Assembly (NCBI GenBank): GCA_025765615.1
Contig: JAIVFJ010000160.1
Coordinates: 1-64,000, forward strand
Length of the DNA stretch: 64,000 nucleotides
Direction: 5' to 3'
Source of the DNA: Zopfochytrium polystomum
Taxonomy: Eukaryota > Chytridiomycota > Chytridiomycetes > Chytridiales > Chytridiaceae
Each line of letters starts with the position of its first letter. Within the stretch, counting starts at the first letter, position 1. Of the stretch, positions 42,001-53,875 are shown piece after piece. The notes beneath the pieces were generated by a model. It did not search any database, was not told the origin of the DNA, and worked only from the letters and a program-made list of their open reading frames with translations. The position numbers and the translations under genes were made by a program.

Positions 42001-44104
42001 AGTGTCAATGAAGATGAAGGAGTGATTCATTCTGGCTCTGAAGATGAAGACATTCCACCTCCAGTTTCCAATTTACGGGGGGGACACTCTTACAATCTGC
42101 GCTCAAGGCAAAAGGGGAGTAATGGCCCACAAAGCTCAGATAAGGCCAAAGCAGCTGAAGAAATCCTTGATGCTGTTAAAGACCTACCAAAGACCGAATT
42201 TCGGCACCCGCAATACAAAAGCAATCTCTACAACAGAAAAGTTGTACGATCGGTTGTAGCTTTTGCGCGAAAGAAAAGACTTGCCAGAGGTCAATTTCGC
42301 ATCATGTACCAAAACTTCAAAGCCTACTTGGCAGACTCGGATAAATTGGAAACTCCAGTACCATATCCGTCAGAGAAGTTACATGCAAGAGAGCTACCGC
42401 CACTCCCTCAAAGCTATAAACAAGCTGTGGAGTCAAAGTTTGCTAAGTACTGGCTAGCAGCCATGCACGCCGAAATGAAAGCGCTCATTGACAACGGCAC
42501 ATGGATCTTAACCAAAACTCCTGAAGGACGTAAATTATTAGCCTGCACGCTGGGTCTATGCTTATAAGCTAGATGACAATGACTATCTCTTACGCTTTAA
42601 AGCGAGATTAGTTGCAAAAGGTTACACTCAAGTAGCTGGTGTAGACTACAAACAAACCTTTGCCCCAGTGGTAAGAACCGGCTCTATACGGACAATCCTA
42701 GCGATAGTCCAAGGTCTCGGATTTAAGCTTGGTCAATTTGATGTTGACACTGCATTCTTAAATGCAGAGCTTGATGAGGAGATATATATGAAACAGCCCG
42801 AGGGATTTGAAAACCTAGAGCTGAGTTCAAAGTATTACTCCTGCTTGCTAAAAAGGTGTATCTATGGCCTAAAGCAATCCGCACGTCAGTGGAATGAGAC
42901 TTTTCATGAGGCACTAGTCAAACTTGGCTTCACTCAACTCAAATCTGACACGTGTGTATATGTGCTACACGAGGACAACGCAATCAAAACCATAGTGTTT
43001 GTTCATGTTGATGACGTTCAAATCCTGAGTAAATTCAAGGAGAATATTCATGAACTGCAGTCCAAATTCAAAGAAATCTTCTCCATCAAAACAACCGATG
43101 AAGTAAAATACGCTGTCGGTATGCAAATCGAAGAAATCGATGATGGAATGTGGGTTGGCCAGAAGAACTACACACAGCGCATCCTGGAGGACGCTGGCTT
43201 CTGGAACAAACCCAAGAATGGCCAAGACATCCCCATTGAGTGTAAGTCCACACCAATGACAACCTCATGGGAACATGACTTAGCAGCGGAGCCGCTCACG
43301 CCCACGGAGCATGCATGGTATCGATCTGTTGTCATGCAAGTTTCATATCTCGCGACAAATACGCGACCGGACATAGCATTCACAGTGAACACATTGTCAA
43401 TGTACTTAAACAGTCCAAACCAATCTGACCTTGCAGCTCTACACAGACTCTTAAGATATTTAAGAGGCACATATGATTATGGGCTCTATTATCGAAAGTC
43501 TGCTGCAGACAAAGCTGCCGAACTGTTGCTTCTTTCAAATGCACCAATCAAACAGTTCGAGGATGCCTTGAGTATACAAGGACCTGAGGGATACGCAGAT
43601 GCAAGTTATGCTGAAGAAGAAGATCGCACTTCTCGCTCTGGCCATGTTTTCATGCTTAACGGCGCCGCCGTCACATGGTACAGTAAAAAGCAGAACACAG
43701 TCGCACTATCTTCAACTGAAGCTGAGTATTACTCACTAGCGGAGGCATTCAAAGAAGCTATCTGGCTTCGGAACCTATTAACTGAAATGGGCTTCCACCT
43801 CCCAAACCCAACTATTGTCAATGAAGATAACAAATCCACATTGGCAATTGCAATGAATCCAATTAATCATGCAAGAGTAAAGCACATAGATGTGCGAGCT
43901 CATTTCCTAAGGGATCACCTGCGGAAGGGAAATATTTCATTAAAATATTGCCCAACAGAAGACATGATCGCGGACATTTTAACAAAACCGTTACCAACGG
44001 TGCAACATGTTAAACTCACCTCTTACATGGGATTGGTTAGCCTTCATGACCTACGAGGAGAAAGCGCCATCCCAGTTGTGAGTGATAACACCACACTTCA
44101 GTAA
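39037..44104 (+). pseudogene. Copia C gag-pol with single frameshift
   Basis: Same polyprotein as in element B. One extra C near 42543 (AGCCTGCACG against AGCTGCACG in B) shifts the frame at the start of reverse transcriptase, so the first frame stops at 42567 and the second covers 42668-44104 with HVDD and RNase H. Otherwise no stop or indel was noticed. Gag, protease and integrase should still be made. Confidence 0.93.
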
Positions 44105-44159
44105 TACACCTATTCAAAGTTTCTACAGGTTTGATTTTGATAGGCAAAGACTTTCATGT

Positions 44160-44182
44160 GAGGGTTCGAGTCCCTCTACGAG
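44160..44182 (+). other. tRNA T-arm-like sequence in copia C 3' region
   Basis: GAGGGTTCGAGTCCCTC, perfect stem with B-box; same as at 15540-15560. Confidence 0.5.
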
Positions 44183-44259
44183 TTTGGTACTACAAAGTAG
44201 ACATGAAGTCTGTGATTACTGAGTTGTCTTGAATTACCCAGCTCGTTCTTGCGGGGGGG

Positions 44260-44455
44260 TGTTGCATTTCATTGAAAGACAATAACGTGTGGGAAAGCAA
44301 AAAGGTTCAGAAGCCTATACGGCTTATCTCTTTGGATAAAGATACGACGCGTCCTGAGCCTGCTAATAAGCTTGTGTTGCAAGTACCCACCAATGTATCC
44401 TGTATGTAACATGGTGGAAGGAATAATTAAAAAAAAAAAAAAACTTATTTCAACA
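44260..44455 (+). repeat. Copia C 3' LTR
   Basis: 196 bp; preceded by the polypurine tract GCGGGGGGG. Confidence 0.93.
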
Positions 44456-45843
44456 CTGCCTGGAATGGAATTGGCCACAAACTTCTCCAAAAGGCTGACA
44501 TGGAAAACTGGGTGGATCTTCATGGATGCAGGGAGATCCAGCTTGAAGGTGACTGGATTGATTTGCTCCAAGATCTTGAAAGGTCCCAACTTGAGGTTGT
44601 CTAGCTTGGGACTTGGTCTTTTGGTCTGCAAGTTCTTCCTCAGAAGCCAAACTTGCTGACCCACAGCAAGGTCATGGTCCATTCTGTGAGTGTTGGCAAA
44701 TCTTGAGGCATCTTCTTGGGCTTGCTTCAGGGTGGAGTCCAGGAAGGTGCTGATGATCTTGAGCTTATGCAAGTGTGAAGCCACAGCAGGAGCTTGGACA
44801 TTGGATAGGGTCTCTTGTCCCAAAAGATCTCCTCTTGGATTGAAGCCATAGGTTGCAAAGAAAGGAGATAGCTGGGTGCTTGAGTGGAGAGAATTGTTGA
44901 GAGCAAATTCTGCCAGCGGAAGGAGGGTGGGCCAATCATCCTGTTGATAGCTGACATAGCACCTCAAATACTGCTCCAGAGTCTGGTTTGTTCTTTCTGT
45001 TTGTCCATCAGTTTGAGGGTGATAAGCAGTTGACAGTTGAGACTTGATTCCAAGGGCTGCTGTGAGTGCTTTCCAAAATTGAGATCTGAACTGAGGTCCT
45101 CTGTCACTGATGATTGACTGAGGCAGCCCATGGAGCCTGAATATGTGCTGCAAAAACAGGTCTGCTGTTCCTTGTGCATCTATATTCTCAGTGCAGGGGA
45201 TAAAATGGGCCAACTTTGTCCTTCTGCAGATGACAACAAGGATAGAGTCAAATCCATGGGATGGGGGCAGTTTCACAATGAAGTCCATGGATATTGATGA
45301 CCAAGGGCTGATGGCAATTGGGAGGGGCTCCAGAAGTCCATAGGGCTTGTGTCTGCTGGATTTGTTTCTTTGACAGGTTTCACAGCTGCTGACATAGTTC
45401 TTGATGTACTTCCTCATGCCTGGCCAGTAGAAGTCTCTGGAAACAAGCTCATATGTCTTGTGCTCTCCTGGGTGTCCAGCTGTTGCTGCATCATGCCTTG
45501 TCTTGAGTATCTCAAGTTTTTCCTCCTCTTGGCTGATTTGAATCTTGTGAGGCTTGGGGTCCTTGGAAATAGCATTGGCCCACACACTGTCAGGAAGCAA
45601 TGAAAGGTGTCTTGGATGGTGGGGTGAAACCATCTCCCCCTTCAGGTGCAAGGTCTGTCCTTCTGCGCTCATCAGCAGTGGGGCATGAATTCTTGACTGG
45701 GAACTGTGATTCTTGAATCTTTGACTGAGAGTTCTGTTCTTGGCAAAGACTGTGAGCTGTGGAACTTGAATCTTGAATGTGGACTGTGAACTGTGGTACT
45801 TGAATCTTTGACTGTGGGTTCTGTGAACTAGAGTCTTGGCCAT
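44456..45843 (-). pseudogene. Chromovirus D integrase
   Basis: The frame passes from protease-linker sequence to an integrase. Zinc-binding HHCC-like end: HDAATAGHPGEHKT then CETCQRNK; core D (SMDFIVKLPP), D (ISDRGPQF) and E (GQTERTNQ); GPF/Y-type end LKLGPFKILEQINPVTFKLD. It then runs into copia C; the chromodomain is at 37508-37753. Because reverse transcriptase and RNase H are absent upstream, this is an internal deletion, with the junction near 45650-45700. Confidence 0.88.
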
Positions 45844-46522
45844 GACTGTGAGCTCTATGAGCTCTACTTGAATCTTGACTGTGAACTGTGAACTGTGGAA
45901 CTTGAGTCTTGGCTGGCTGTGAATCTTGAATCAAGGGCTTGAGAGCATGAGGCTTGGGGGCTTGACTTGAGTTTTGGGTGACTGTTCCGATTGGTGGAGG
46001 TTGGACTTGACCAGTGACCCAATCAATGGCAGGGTTCTGGGCTTGCAGCCATGGTAATCCCAGTATGACAGAGAATGTGGGTGAGCCAAGATCCAATACT
46101 TCCAGGTTGACCATGGATGGTGGAAAGTCTTGGATGTGGAGGTTTAGCTTGGTTTCATGGCTGATTTCCTTGAACAGAGCATGATTGGCAAAGTGGACCT
46201 TGAGGGGTGTGGATTTCTTGGTGGTGGGAATGGCGCAAGACTTGGCAAGGGTGGCATCAATGATGTTGCAGGATGATCCAGAGTCGATAAGGGCCTTGGT
46301 TGTGATGGTTGACTTGGGTGAGTGTTGAATCTTGACATCCATGGTGAGTTGGTGGGGCTTGGAATCTGAGGTGTTTGTGGTGCTGGTGGTGGTGATGAAA
46401 CAGGGGCAGCTTGGAGGAGGGTCCAGGGAATTGCCCCTCAGTGAGCCTGGACCTGGGAGTTTGGGTGCTTCTTCCTTGGGCAGTCCTTGACAGCATGCTC
46501 CTTGGAGCCACAGTAGAAACAC
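45590..46522 (-). pseudogene. Chromovirus D protease region
   Basis: Overlaps the gag end in another frame. Contains the active site LIDSGSSCNIIDA and GLPWLQAQNPAIDW, then a low-complexity tract of IQVPQFTVHIQDSS-like repeats (period about 22 residues). Ends shortly after the deletion junction. Confidence 0.85.
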
Positions 46523-47361
46523 AGTCCCTGCTGGGCCCTCCTTGTTTTCTCCTCTTGGCTCAGAGGACCCTTAGGAAGTGTCTCAACTGCATCCACTTGC
46601 ATGGGTTCAGGAACTGTAAGAGCTTGAGGGACTGGGGTAGGTCTTGATGTAGTTCCTACTTGTCTTTGCTTCAGCCTCTTGGAGTAGAGTCTGTTGTCAA
46701 TCTTGATGGCAAGGAGAATGTACTCTTCCAAGGTCTCAGGGATGTGCAGAGACTGGGAGAGCATGTCTTGGATAGACTCATGGAGACCATCATGGTACAG
46801 CTCCATCAGAGCTGCATCATTGTATCCAGAGTCTCTGGCTAGTTGCTTGAATTGGTTGGTGTAGGCCACACAAGATTGCTTTCCTTGCTTGATATGCTTG
46901 AGCTTGGATCTTGCTGTCCAAGATGCGTAGGGGTCACCAAAGGTAGCCTCCAGCCCCTCCCAGAGCTCTTGCAGGGTGGTGCGTGTGCTTGGGAGAGATC
47001 TGTACCATGATTGAGCTTGACCAGACAGGAGGGTGCTTGTGAAAAGAACCTTGACTTGCTCACTGGGAAATCTTGAAGGTTGGAGAAGGATGACATTCTC
47101 CACAGTGGCCATAAAGTTCCTAAGGTCTTTGGCCAGCCCAGTGAACTTGTCAGGGCTGGGAACCTTGGGCTCTCTTGCTTGGTTGGCTTGGGGCAGGGGA
47201 AGAGCTTGGTGTTCTTGTTGGTGAAGTTGTTGTTGAAGCTGGTGCTGCTGGTGAAGGACTTGTTCTTGAAGTTGGTGTGTCTGTCTTGAAAGGGCTTGTA
47301 ATTGGTCCATCAAGGCTTGGAAGGCAGTTGCATCAGGGAAGGTGTTGTTTGGGTCAGACAT
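46438..47361 (-). CDS. Chromovirus D gag
   Basis: 307 residues: coiled Gln-rich N-terminus (LHQQHQLQQQLHQQ), capsid-like core (KFTGLAKDLRNFMATVENVI, AQSWYRSLP) and a zinc knuckle CFYCGSKEHAVKDC near the C-terminus. Start MSDPNNTF follows the short leader after the primer-binding site. Intact; could still make particles. Confidence 0.9.
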   Translation of the reverse strand: MSDPNNTFPDATAFQALMDQLQALSRQTHQLQEQVLHQQHQLQQQLHQQEHQALPLPQANQAREPKVPSPDKFTGLAKDLRNFMATVENVILLQPSRFPSEQVKVLFTSTLLSGQAQSWYRSLPSTRTTLQELWEGLEATFGDPYASWTARSKLKHIKQGKQSCVAYTNQFKQLARDSGYNDAALMELYHDGLHESIQDMLSQSLHIPETLEEYILLAIKIDNRLYSKRLKQRQVGTTSRPTPVPQALTVPEPMQVDAVETLPKGPLSQEEKTRRAQQGLCFYCGSKEHAVKDCPRKKHPNSQVQAH

Positions 47362-47401
47362 GATGGCAGAGAGTAGAAGGAGAGGGTGAAGTGAATTATG
47401 A

Positions 47402-47709
47402 TGTCAGGAACAGGGCAGGACAGGACAAGGCAGACAAGGAACTGAGAGGAGTGATGATTGTATTGGAAACAATAATTCACTTGAGGGATGGGACAGGTCC
47501 CCCATCCCCCTTTTATACCTTTTGAGAGTCTTCCTTGTCAAGACTCAAAGAAAGTTCCAGAAAGAGCAATTAGTAATACAATGATACCAATGATACCAAT
47601 GACAACAAGACAAGTCAGGAAAGCAAAGAAGGTTCCAGAAGGTTCCACAAGGTTCCATGAAGGAATGTTCTAGAAGGTTCCAGAGGTTTCCAGAGGGTGA
47701 TTCATAACA
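47402..47709 (-). repeat. Chromovirus D 5' LTR
   Basis: 308 bp, matches 37200-37507; followed by AGGCT. Confidence 0.92.
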
Positions 47710-47734
47710 AGGCTCATTCACTAGGTCAGCCCAC

Positions 47735-48057
47735 CTACAAAATTTTTAATCTAGTTTCATCAAACCAATGCGCCAAATGATAGTATTCTAACGTTTCTTC
47801 GTTTATTATTAGTCCACTTAGTATAGCTCGTTCATTTGATATTGGTAACCATACTTTTATAAATGTTTCTCCTCCCATTTTGTTATATACATGTTCATGT
47901 TTTCTAAAATTTTTATTTCACTTTCTACTTTACTTCTTCTAAATTTATATCCTGTCATTTTTTCAAATTCTATTTTTTCATCAATCGTTCCTGAGATATC
48001 GTTTATTGATATGTATCTCATGATTTCACTTATTATTTCTGTTGGTAACTTCGTCAT
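47735..48057 (-). pseudogene. F-box-like protein, frameshifted
   Basis: MTKLPTEIISEIMRYISIND, then EKMTGYKFRRSKVE shared with 34506-35181. Near 47890 the frame shifts and continues with GGETFIKVWLPISNERAIL to a stop at 47735, just before chromovirus D. Only about 107 residues long. Confidence 0.55.
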
Positions 48058-48095
48058 ATTTTTCTTAATTATCTGTTATACATTTTTCAGTTTAT

Positions 48096-49834
48096 TTATA
48101 CCATTTTTTTCTTTATTTCTTCTCGTACTTCTTCCAACAATTTCCCAAGTAAGTTTTGCCCTTTATTTGTCCATATCTCTGTTTTAAACCTTCCATTTTC
48201 TTCCAATCTTTTATTTCCTGTTTCCACCAATTTTTTACCTAATTCACCTACAAACTTTCCTCTCAAACCTTTTCTCATTACTGACATCATATCTTGCAGT
48301 TTCCATTTTTCTTCAAATCTTGCTTTTATTAAATCTTTCACTTTATCTTTACTTACTCGATTTCTTCCTGTCTTTCCTTCATTCATTCTTTCCCACACAT
48401 ATTCTCTATATTCCACTTTACCTCCTATTTTCTTACATTCTTTTCCACTTTTCCCTCTAATTTTTCCTACGTAACTTGGATCAATTCTTCTAAACTTTTC
48501 ACATTGATAGTATTCTTCTACACTTCCATATACTTCTCCATCAACTTCTACTCTACATGGATACAAATTACTTAACCAACTTTTTTCTCCTCTGAATTTT
48601 ATAACGTCTTTTTGCTCAATCATCACACTTGTTTGATCATCTTCTTCCATCGCAGAAGTTTCTCTCTCTTTTCCCTTTCTGTTGTCAACTTCATTCACAT
48701 TTTCATTTTCATTTTCACTGACGTCTCTTTCTCTTTCTTTCCCTTTACTTGACGACCCTACTATTGATTCTCTTTCCATGTTTTTTCTTATTGCTTCCAT
48801 CAAATCTTCCATTTCTTCTGTATTTTCTTCCGTATTTTCTCCTTCTTCTGTTTCTATTACATCTGACACGTCCATATCCATTTCAGGTGCCTTTCTTTTC
48901 TTATCTTTCTTGAAATATCTTTTGACTTTCTTTATCAATCTTGGGGTTCCATCCTCTGTAAAGGCTGTCTCTATGGTTGTGATCCATTTCTTGTTTTTCG
49001 ACAAACCACTTCTTAACTTGAGCTTTTTCATCTTTTTTGCCAAGTCGTCGGTCTCGCTGTCACTTTCACTACTTTCTTCACTACTCTCTTCACTGCTTTC
49101 ACTTTCATTTTCAACACCGTTTGAACGTAATATTTCATCGATCTCTTCTTCAGAATTCCCTTTATTTCTCAAGCTTTCAATAAATTCATTTACCTGTTTT
49201 CGTCGCCGTTTTTTCTCTTCTTTTTCATCATACACTGCAATATTCTCCATATCTGTGTCTGTTAGTTTTAGTTTCTTCAAATTTTCTTCCAAATTTTGAA
49301 CTATTGAGCTGTCGTTTACTCTTCTCCTTCTTTCTTCTAGATCAGTGTTTTTAGTTCTTTCGTACAAAGCTTTTATGTCTGGCAATATTCTTTTCCAGAA
49401 CACATTTCCTACTTTTATTAATAATTCTTTTTCTTTCATTCCTTCGTATCGATTCTTTAACACTAAATATTGATCTAATCCACTTACAGCTTCGTTAATT
49501 ATGTCGTATTTTTCCTTGTTATTGTGTTCACTATACATTTTCGCATTCCACTGTTTTATCTCTTTCTTTTTCCAATCAATTAGTTTCCTAAATGAATTCG
49601 GCCATTCTATTACTTGCACATCATATGGTACCCTGTTTTCTCTTACTATTTCTAATATTATGTCCTTTATCTTTCTTCTATGTGATATGTAATCTCTCAA
49701 AGTCAAAATCATCAAACTCTATTGTCACATCATCCTTGTCCATTCCCATTTCTTTCTTTACTTCCACTTCTTGCGTTTGTCTCTTTCTTTTTCTGTCTTT
49801 TGGTACATACATTTCTTCACCTTCGTCTTCCATT
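48096..49834 (-). pseudogene. NADAR-domain protein with acidic/basic linker, one frameshift
   Basis: The C-terminal ~165 residues are a clear NADAR (YbiA-like) domain: IKFRGEKSWLSNLYPC, YGSVEEYYQCEKFRR, VKDLIKARFEEKW, LVETGNKRLEE, NLLGKLLEEVR. This family includes ADP-ribose/riboflavin-pathway N-glycosidases and reverses ADP-ribosylation in some phages. The N-terminal ~370 residues are helical, then strongly charged (SSEESSEESSESDSETDD, KRKAPEMDMD), looking like an unstructured nuclear linker. Likely start is ATG 49834 (MEDEGEEMYVPKD), with a frame change near 49700 into the long frame. A LINE is inserted 15 nt upstream of that ATG. Confidence 0.7.
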
Positions 49835-49849
49835 TCATTTGTACATTTT

Positions 49850-49866
49850 GAATTAAATTTGTTTCA
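49850..49866. repeat. LINE target-site duplication, left
   Basis: GAATTAAATTTGTTTCA, identical to 55073-55089. Confidence 0.9.
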
Positions 49867-51119
49867 AGAGTGGTGCACCAACCTCCTCAACCATGACTCC
49901 GCCCAACCTCACCCAGCTTATTGGTTTGGTGACTGGAATGCACTCCTTTCTCCTCTCGACCATAACACAGCAGCTCCTATCCCCCCCCTCTCGCCGTGGT
50001 TTCCTACCTACTCTCTCGGCTTGTGGCCTCTCTGACACCTTTCGCACCGTTCATCCCAACCTCTCTGTTTACTCCCACTCCTCCACCAACTCTCCTTACT
50101 GCTCTCGTCTCGACGCCATTTGGCTATCCAACACTTTTCTCCACCATCTTGCCTCTGCTCATATTGCTACACCCGTTGACTTCCCCCATCTCTCTGACAT
50201 CTCCGACCACCTTCCCTGTTACATCATCCTTGCCCTCTGTCCATACACTACTTTCTCCTTTACCCCCATTCGGCGACGCATTCCCTGCCCTTCACAGGCC
50301 TCCGAGGACCATAAACGCCAATTTATCAACGCAGTGTCAGCCACTCTCCCACCTCTCCAAGCTGACCTCGCCGCCTTGGATTCCACGCTTACCCCCGCCG
50401 AACAAACCTTTCTTACCCAACCCTCCCTTCCCTTCGAATATCCCTCCATTGGTCGCTCCTTCCTATACACCCAATCCCTGGACACCATTTCTTCCTCCCT
50501 CCATGAGCTCGTCACCAGCGCCGCCCGACGCTGTCTCCCTTGCTCCGGCTCGTCCACAACTCCAGCAAAGACTGACCAACGCCTCGTCCCTTACATTGAG
50601 GCTCGGAAGAAACTTGAGGACCTTTGGAAACAACTACACCGTGGTACCCTCCCTCTACACTCCTTTCTTGGCGCTCTTCCTCCCCTACCCACCTCGTGGA
50701 ATGCCTCCCCTGTTCGTGATGATTTGTGCCTTCTCTTTGCTCGCTTCACCAGCTCCATTACATCGGCTACTTCCTTCACCAACGACGCCCTCCCTCTCCT
50801 GCAACGACTTCGCAAAGCAGTCTACCGTGCACAGCTTTCTGCGGCAGCCTCACTTAAACGTGCTGACATTGCTACTGCCATCGACCGTCGTCAGGATTTG
50901 TTCTCCACGGGCAGGATCCGCAACGTCCTCAACAACATCCTCAACCGCAAACGGTCTAACTCCAGCATTGATCACATCTTGGCGGAGACCCCAGAGGGTC
51001 CTGAAATTGAGTACGACCCCGCCAACGTCCCACGCCTTTGCCGCGAGCAGGTGGAACATTGGTTTCGCCCCCGGGACCTTCACCCCTTCCCCCCACCTCC
51101 CCTCTCCACGACGAAATGA
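49867..51119 (+). pseudogene. LINE endonuclease and linker
   Basis: GDWNALLSPLDHN in one frame; after a shift in a C run near 49990 the endonuclease continues with SRLDAIWLS and the catalytic ISDHLP. Then a long linker up to the reverse transcriptase, ending 51119 after another shift near 51085. Confidence 0.8.
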
Positions 51120-52960
51120 ACCCCCGGCCTTACATTCCTCCGCACACTTTCTCCCACATTATGCTCCCCCCTTCTCTTGAAGAATGCCGTTCGGTCCTTG
51201 AATCCCTTGCTCCTAACAAAGCCCCTGGCCCCTCCCAACTCTCTCGAGAACTCCTTCTCTCATCAGGCCCTGATGCAATCTCCCTCTTCCTCTCCCTCGT
51301 CCAACGAACCTTTCTCGTCCTTGACGTTCCCTCCTCTTGGACCCTCACTGCCATCTTCCCCATACCAAAGAAAGATGCATGGGGGGGCGATGTCACGAAC
51401 CTCCGGCCCATAAGCCTCTGTGAACTCGCAGCAAAAGTCGTTCAAGGCATCCGCCTTCGTCGCCTTTCACATATCCTCACCGCTTCCCCCGAGATCCTTC
51501 GCGGCCGTAACTTTTCCGCCCTTCCTGGCTCATCACCCGATCCTCCTCTCCACTTGGTCCGCTCTGCCCTTGATTTCTGCCATGAAAACTCTTCCCCGCT
51601 TTTCCTCCTCCTCAACGATATCAAGAAAGCCTTCGACAGTGCCCCCGTTGCCGGCCTGCTCTCCGCCTGGTATCGTATACGACTGCCCGAATCTTACGTA
51701 CGGATGCGTGTCAACACCCAAGCTCGTTTCCGCTCCTTTGTCATCACGGCCTTCGGTCCCTCCCCCACCTTCCCTATTGGCACTATGATACAACAAGGCT
51801 CGCTAGAAGGACCTCTCGACTGGCGTATCTTTTGGGACCCTGTTCTTTGCGCGCTTGACAAGCAATCCCACGGCATCACTTTTCTGTTAATTCCCCCCCA
51901 TCCATGCCTGCCCCCCTCCTCTCACCCACTCGACCAGTCTCAGTTTCTGGCTTTGCCCTGGTCGACGACACCAACACCCTCTCTTGCTCTTATCTTGATC
52001 TACAACACCAGGCCGACATCCTCCACGAATACCAGTCCCACAACAGCATCGAGTCGAACACCCGCAAAATCTTCATTTCTGCCGCCAACCTTCCTCCCAA
52101 CAGCCCTCGACAGATTATGTGGGGTCAGACCCCAATCCCCATCCAGCCTGACTCTGTTTCCTTCCGCCACCTTGGGAATTTCTTCTCTGCCGATGGTCGT
52201 TCGAGTTCTGCTCGAAAACAGATCTCTGCTGCCATTTCTGATGTCCTCACCACCATCCAGGGGAAGGTGATGGGGGACAAACTTGCTTCATACATTCTTC
52301 GTAACGTCTTACTTCCTCACATCCGCTTTCTTTGGAAAACTGCTATCCTCCCTCGCACTTTCCTTCTGAATGAAACTGCTCGTCTCCGTCGAGCCTTCAA
52401 AAAACTGGTTGGCCTTTGTTCTTCCTTCCCCTCCTCCATTATACATCATCACCTCCTATACGATGTTCCCGACCTATACACCGAATACTGTTCCGATATG
52501 TTTGTTGATTTACAGCTCCGTCTTAACGACCCATCCTTGATTGGTTCCATCACCCGTATTCTTTACCAACGCCTCCAAGTGACATTTTGTCAGGCTACTC
52601 CTCTCTTCACACATCCTTTTCCGCTCCCCTCCACCCCTAAGCACTTCACTGCATCTCTTATCCCCCTCTTATTTGCTAACAATTACTCTATTACTTCCTC
52701 TCATCCTCCCCTTTTTCAGGTTCGCGCTCACCCCATCTCCAATATACCTTGGCCCACGCGTCTTCAACTCCTTCCTGACCTTCAGCGCTCTCACATCTTC
52801 TTTTTTGAACAACTCCTTACCACCTCGTTCAGACCCAAAGCATTCCGAGGCCGCAGCAGGGCCAAACGCAGACTCCGTAACCTTTACACTTCTCTTCTCC
52901 CCCACTTTAAGACCCTCCCCACCCTCCGTTCACGTCAATTCTACAATATCCCCCCCCTGC
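51120..52960 (+). pseudogene. LINE reverse transcriptase
   Basis: LAPNKAPGPSQLSRELL, FPIPKK, LRPISLCELAAKV, catalytic block LLLNDIKKAFDSAP and, after a frame change in a C run near 51900, GFALVDDTNTLS in place of the usual FADD motif. The thumb/connection continues (SFRHLGNFFSADG) to about 52960. Confidence 0.82.
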
Positions 52961-53875
52961 CGCCGCCTTTCCAACCCTTTCAATTACCCCCTCTATCCAA
53001 TTCCAATACTTCCTTCTCCCTGCGCAAGCCCTATCCCGACCTTTGCTCCTCAAATTCCCCCCCTCCCCCTCACGCTCGATACCGACGGGTCCCTTCGTGA
53101 CACTGGCTTCATGGCTGCTGCTGTTGTTTCCTTGGAACCCCCCTTCTCCTTTGCCGTTGCCCTTCCCCCCATCGCTTCCTCCTCTGCCACTGCTGAGCTT
53201 GTTGGTCTCCTCTCTGCCTTGATTTCTACCTGTCATCTTCCAACCCCCCTCACCATTCAACTTGACAACAGCTCCGTCGTCACTACCTATAACCGTCTCT
53301 TCTCCCACCCCACCAACTCCATCCCTTCCTTTTCCCTTGCCACCCTTGGACCCCTCCCCCCTCCTCCCATTGATCCCCTTACCGTTTCCTTCCGCTCCCT
53401 TCTCCGCTCTCCTCTGGCCTCCCTGTGGGCCCTCGTTGGGCAGGCCCTCTCCACTCGCATCGGCCCCCCCCCCGTCAGTTGTCTGGATTCGTGGACACTC
53501 CGGTTCCGCTGGCAACGAAGCAGCTGACCACCTCGCTTCCCATCTAAACGCCACCACACCACCCATTGATATTCCGTTTACCTTGCAAACACTTTTACCC
53601 GCCACTGCCTTTATCGGCAACACAGCAGTCCTAGGACACCTTCGTCGCCAACTCCGACGCCTCCATAGGCACACACTTCACAACAGCCTCTCCAATTACT
53701 CCTTTACTTCTCCTTTTCGTGACTCTTTTGCTTCTGTTCAGTGGGAATCCACGTTCCTTGTCCTTCACTCTGGCATTCGCCCTTCCTCCTTGTTTGACAC
53801 GCTTCCTGCTTCTCATCGTCGCAAATTCCGCCTCCAACTCTTTACGGAATCCCTCCCCACCCAATCTTGACTTCA
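52961..53875 (+). pseudogene. LINE RNase H domain
   Basis: LTLDTDGSLRDTGF, ATAELVGLLSAL, IQLDNSSVV and, after a frame change in a C run near 53465, RGHSGSAGNEAADHLA: the four-acid RNase H pattern. Confidence 0.82.

Larger units (their letters stand above)
37754..44455 (+). mobile_element. Copia-type LTR retrotransposon C, sister of B
   Basis: LTRs 37754-37950 and 44260-44455 (197 and 196 bp) differ only in A-run length. Target duplication CTGCC (37749-37753 and 44456-44460). It is near identical to B, apart from a one-base insertion in pol. Inserted into chromovirus D. Confidence 0.95.
37200..47709 (-). mobile_element. Chromovirus (Ty3/gypsy) D, interrupted by copia C, lacks RT
   Basis: 308-bp LTRs at both ends and a 5-bp duplication AGGCT (37195-37199 and 47710-47714). 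On the minus strand: gag, protease, then directly integrase and a chromodomain; reverse transcriptase and RNase H are missing. Copia C sits between integrase C-terminus and chromodomain. A self-complementary primer-binding site follows the 5' LTR (about 47388-47401). Non-autonomous without help from a full copy. Confidence 0.92.

Noticed and set aside
44150..44185. A complete tRNA gene in copia C
   Set aside because: Only the T-arm and B-box are recognisable; no acceptor partner or D-arm.
50000..51180. Second long Pro/Ser/Leu-rich plus-strand frame in the LINE as a separate ORF1
   Set aside because: It is a shifted reading of the C-rich endonuclease and linker region with no motifs.
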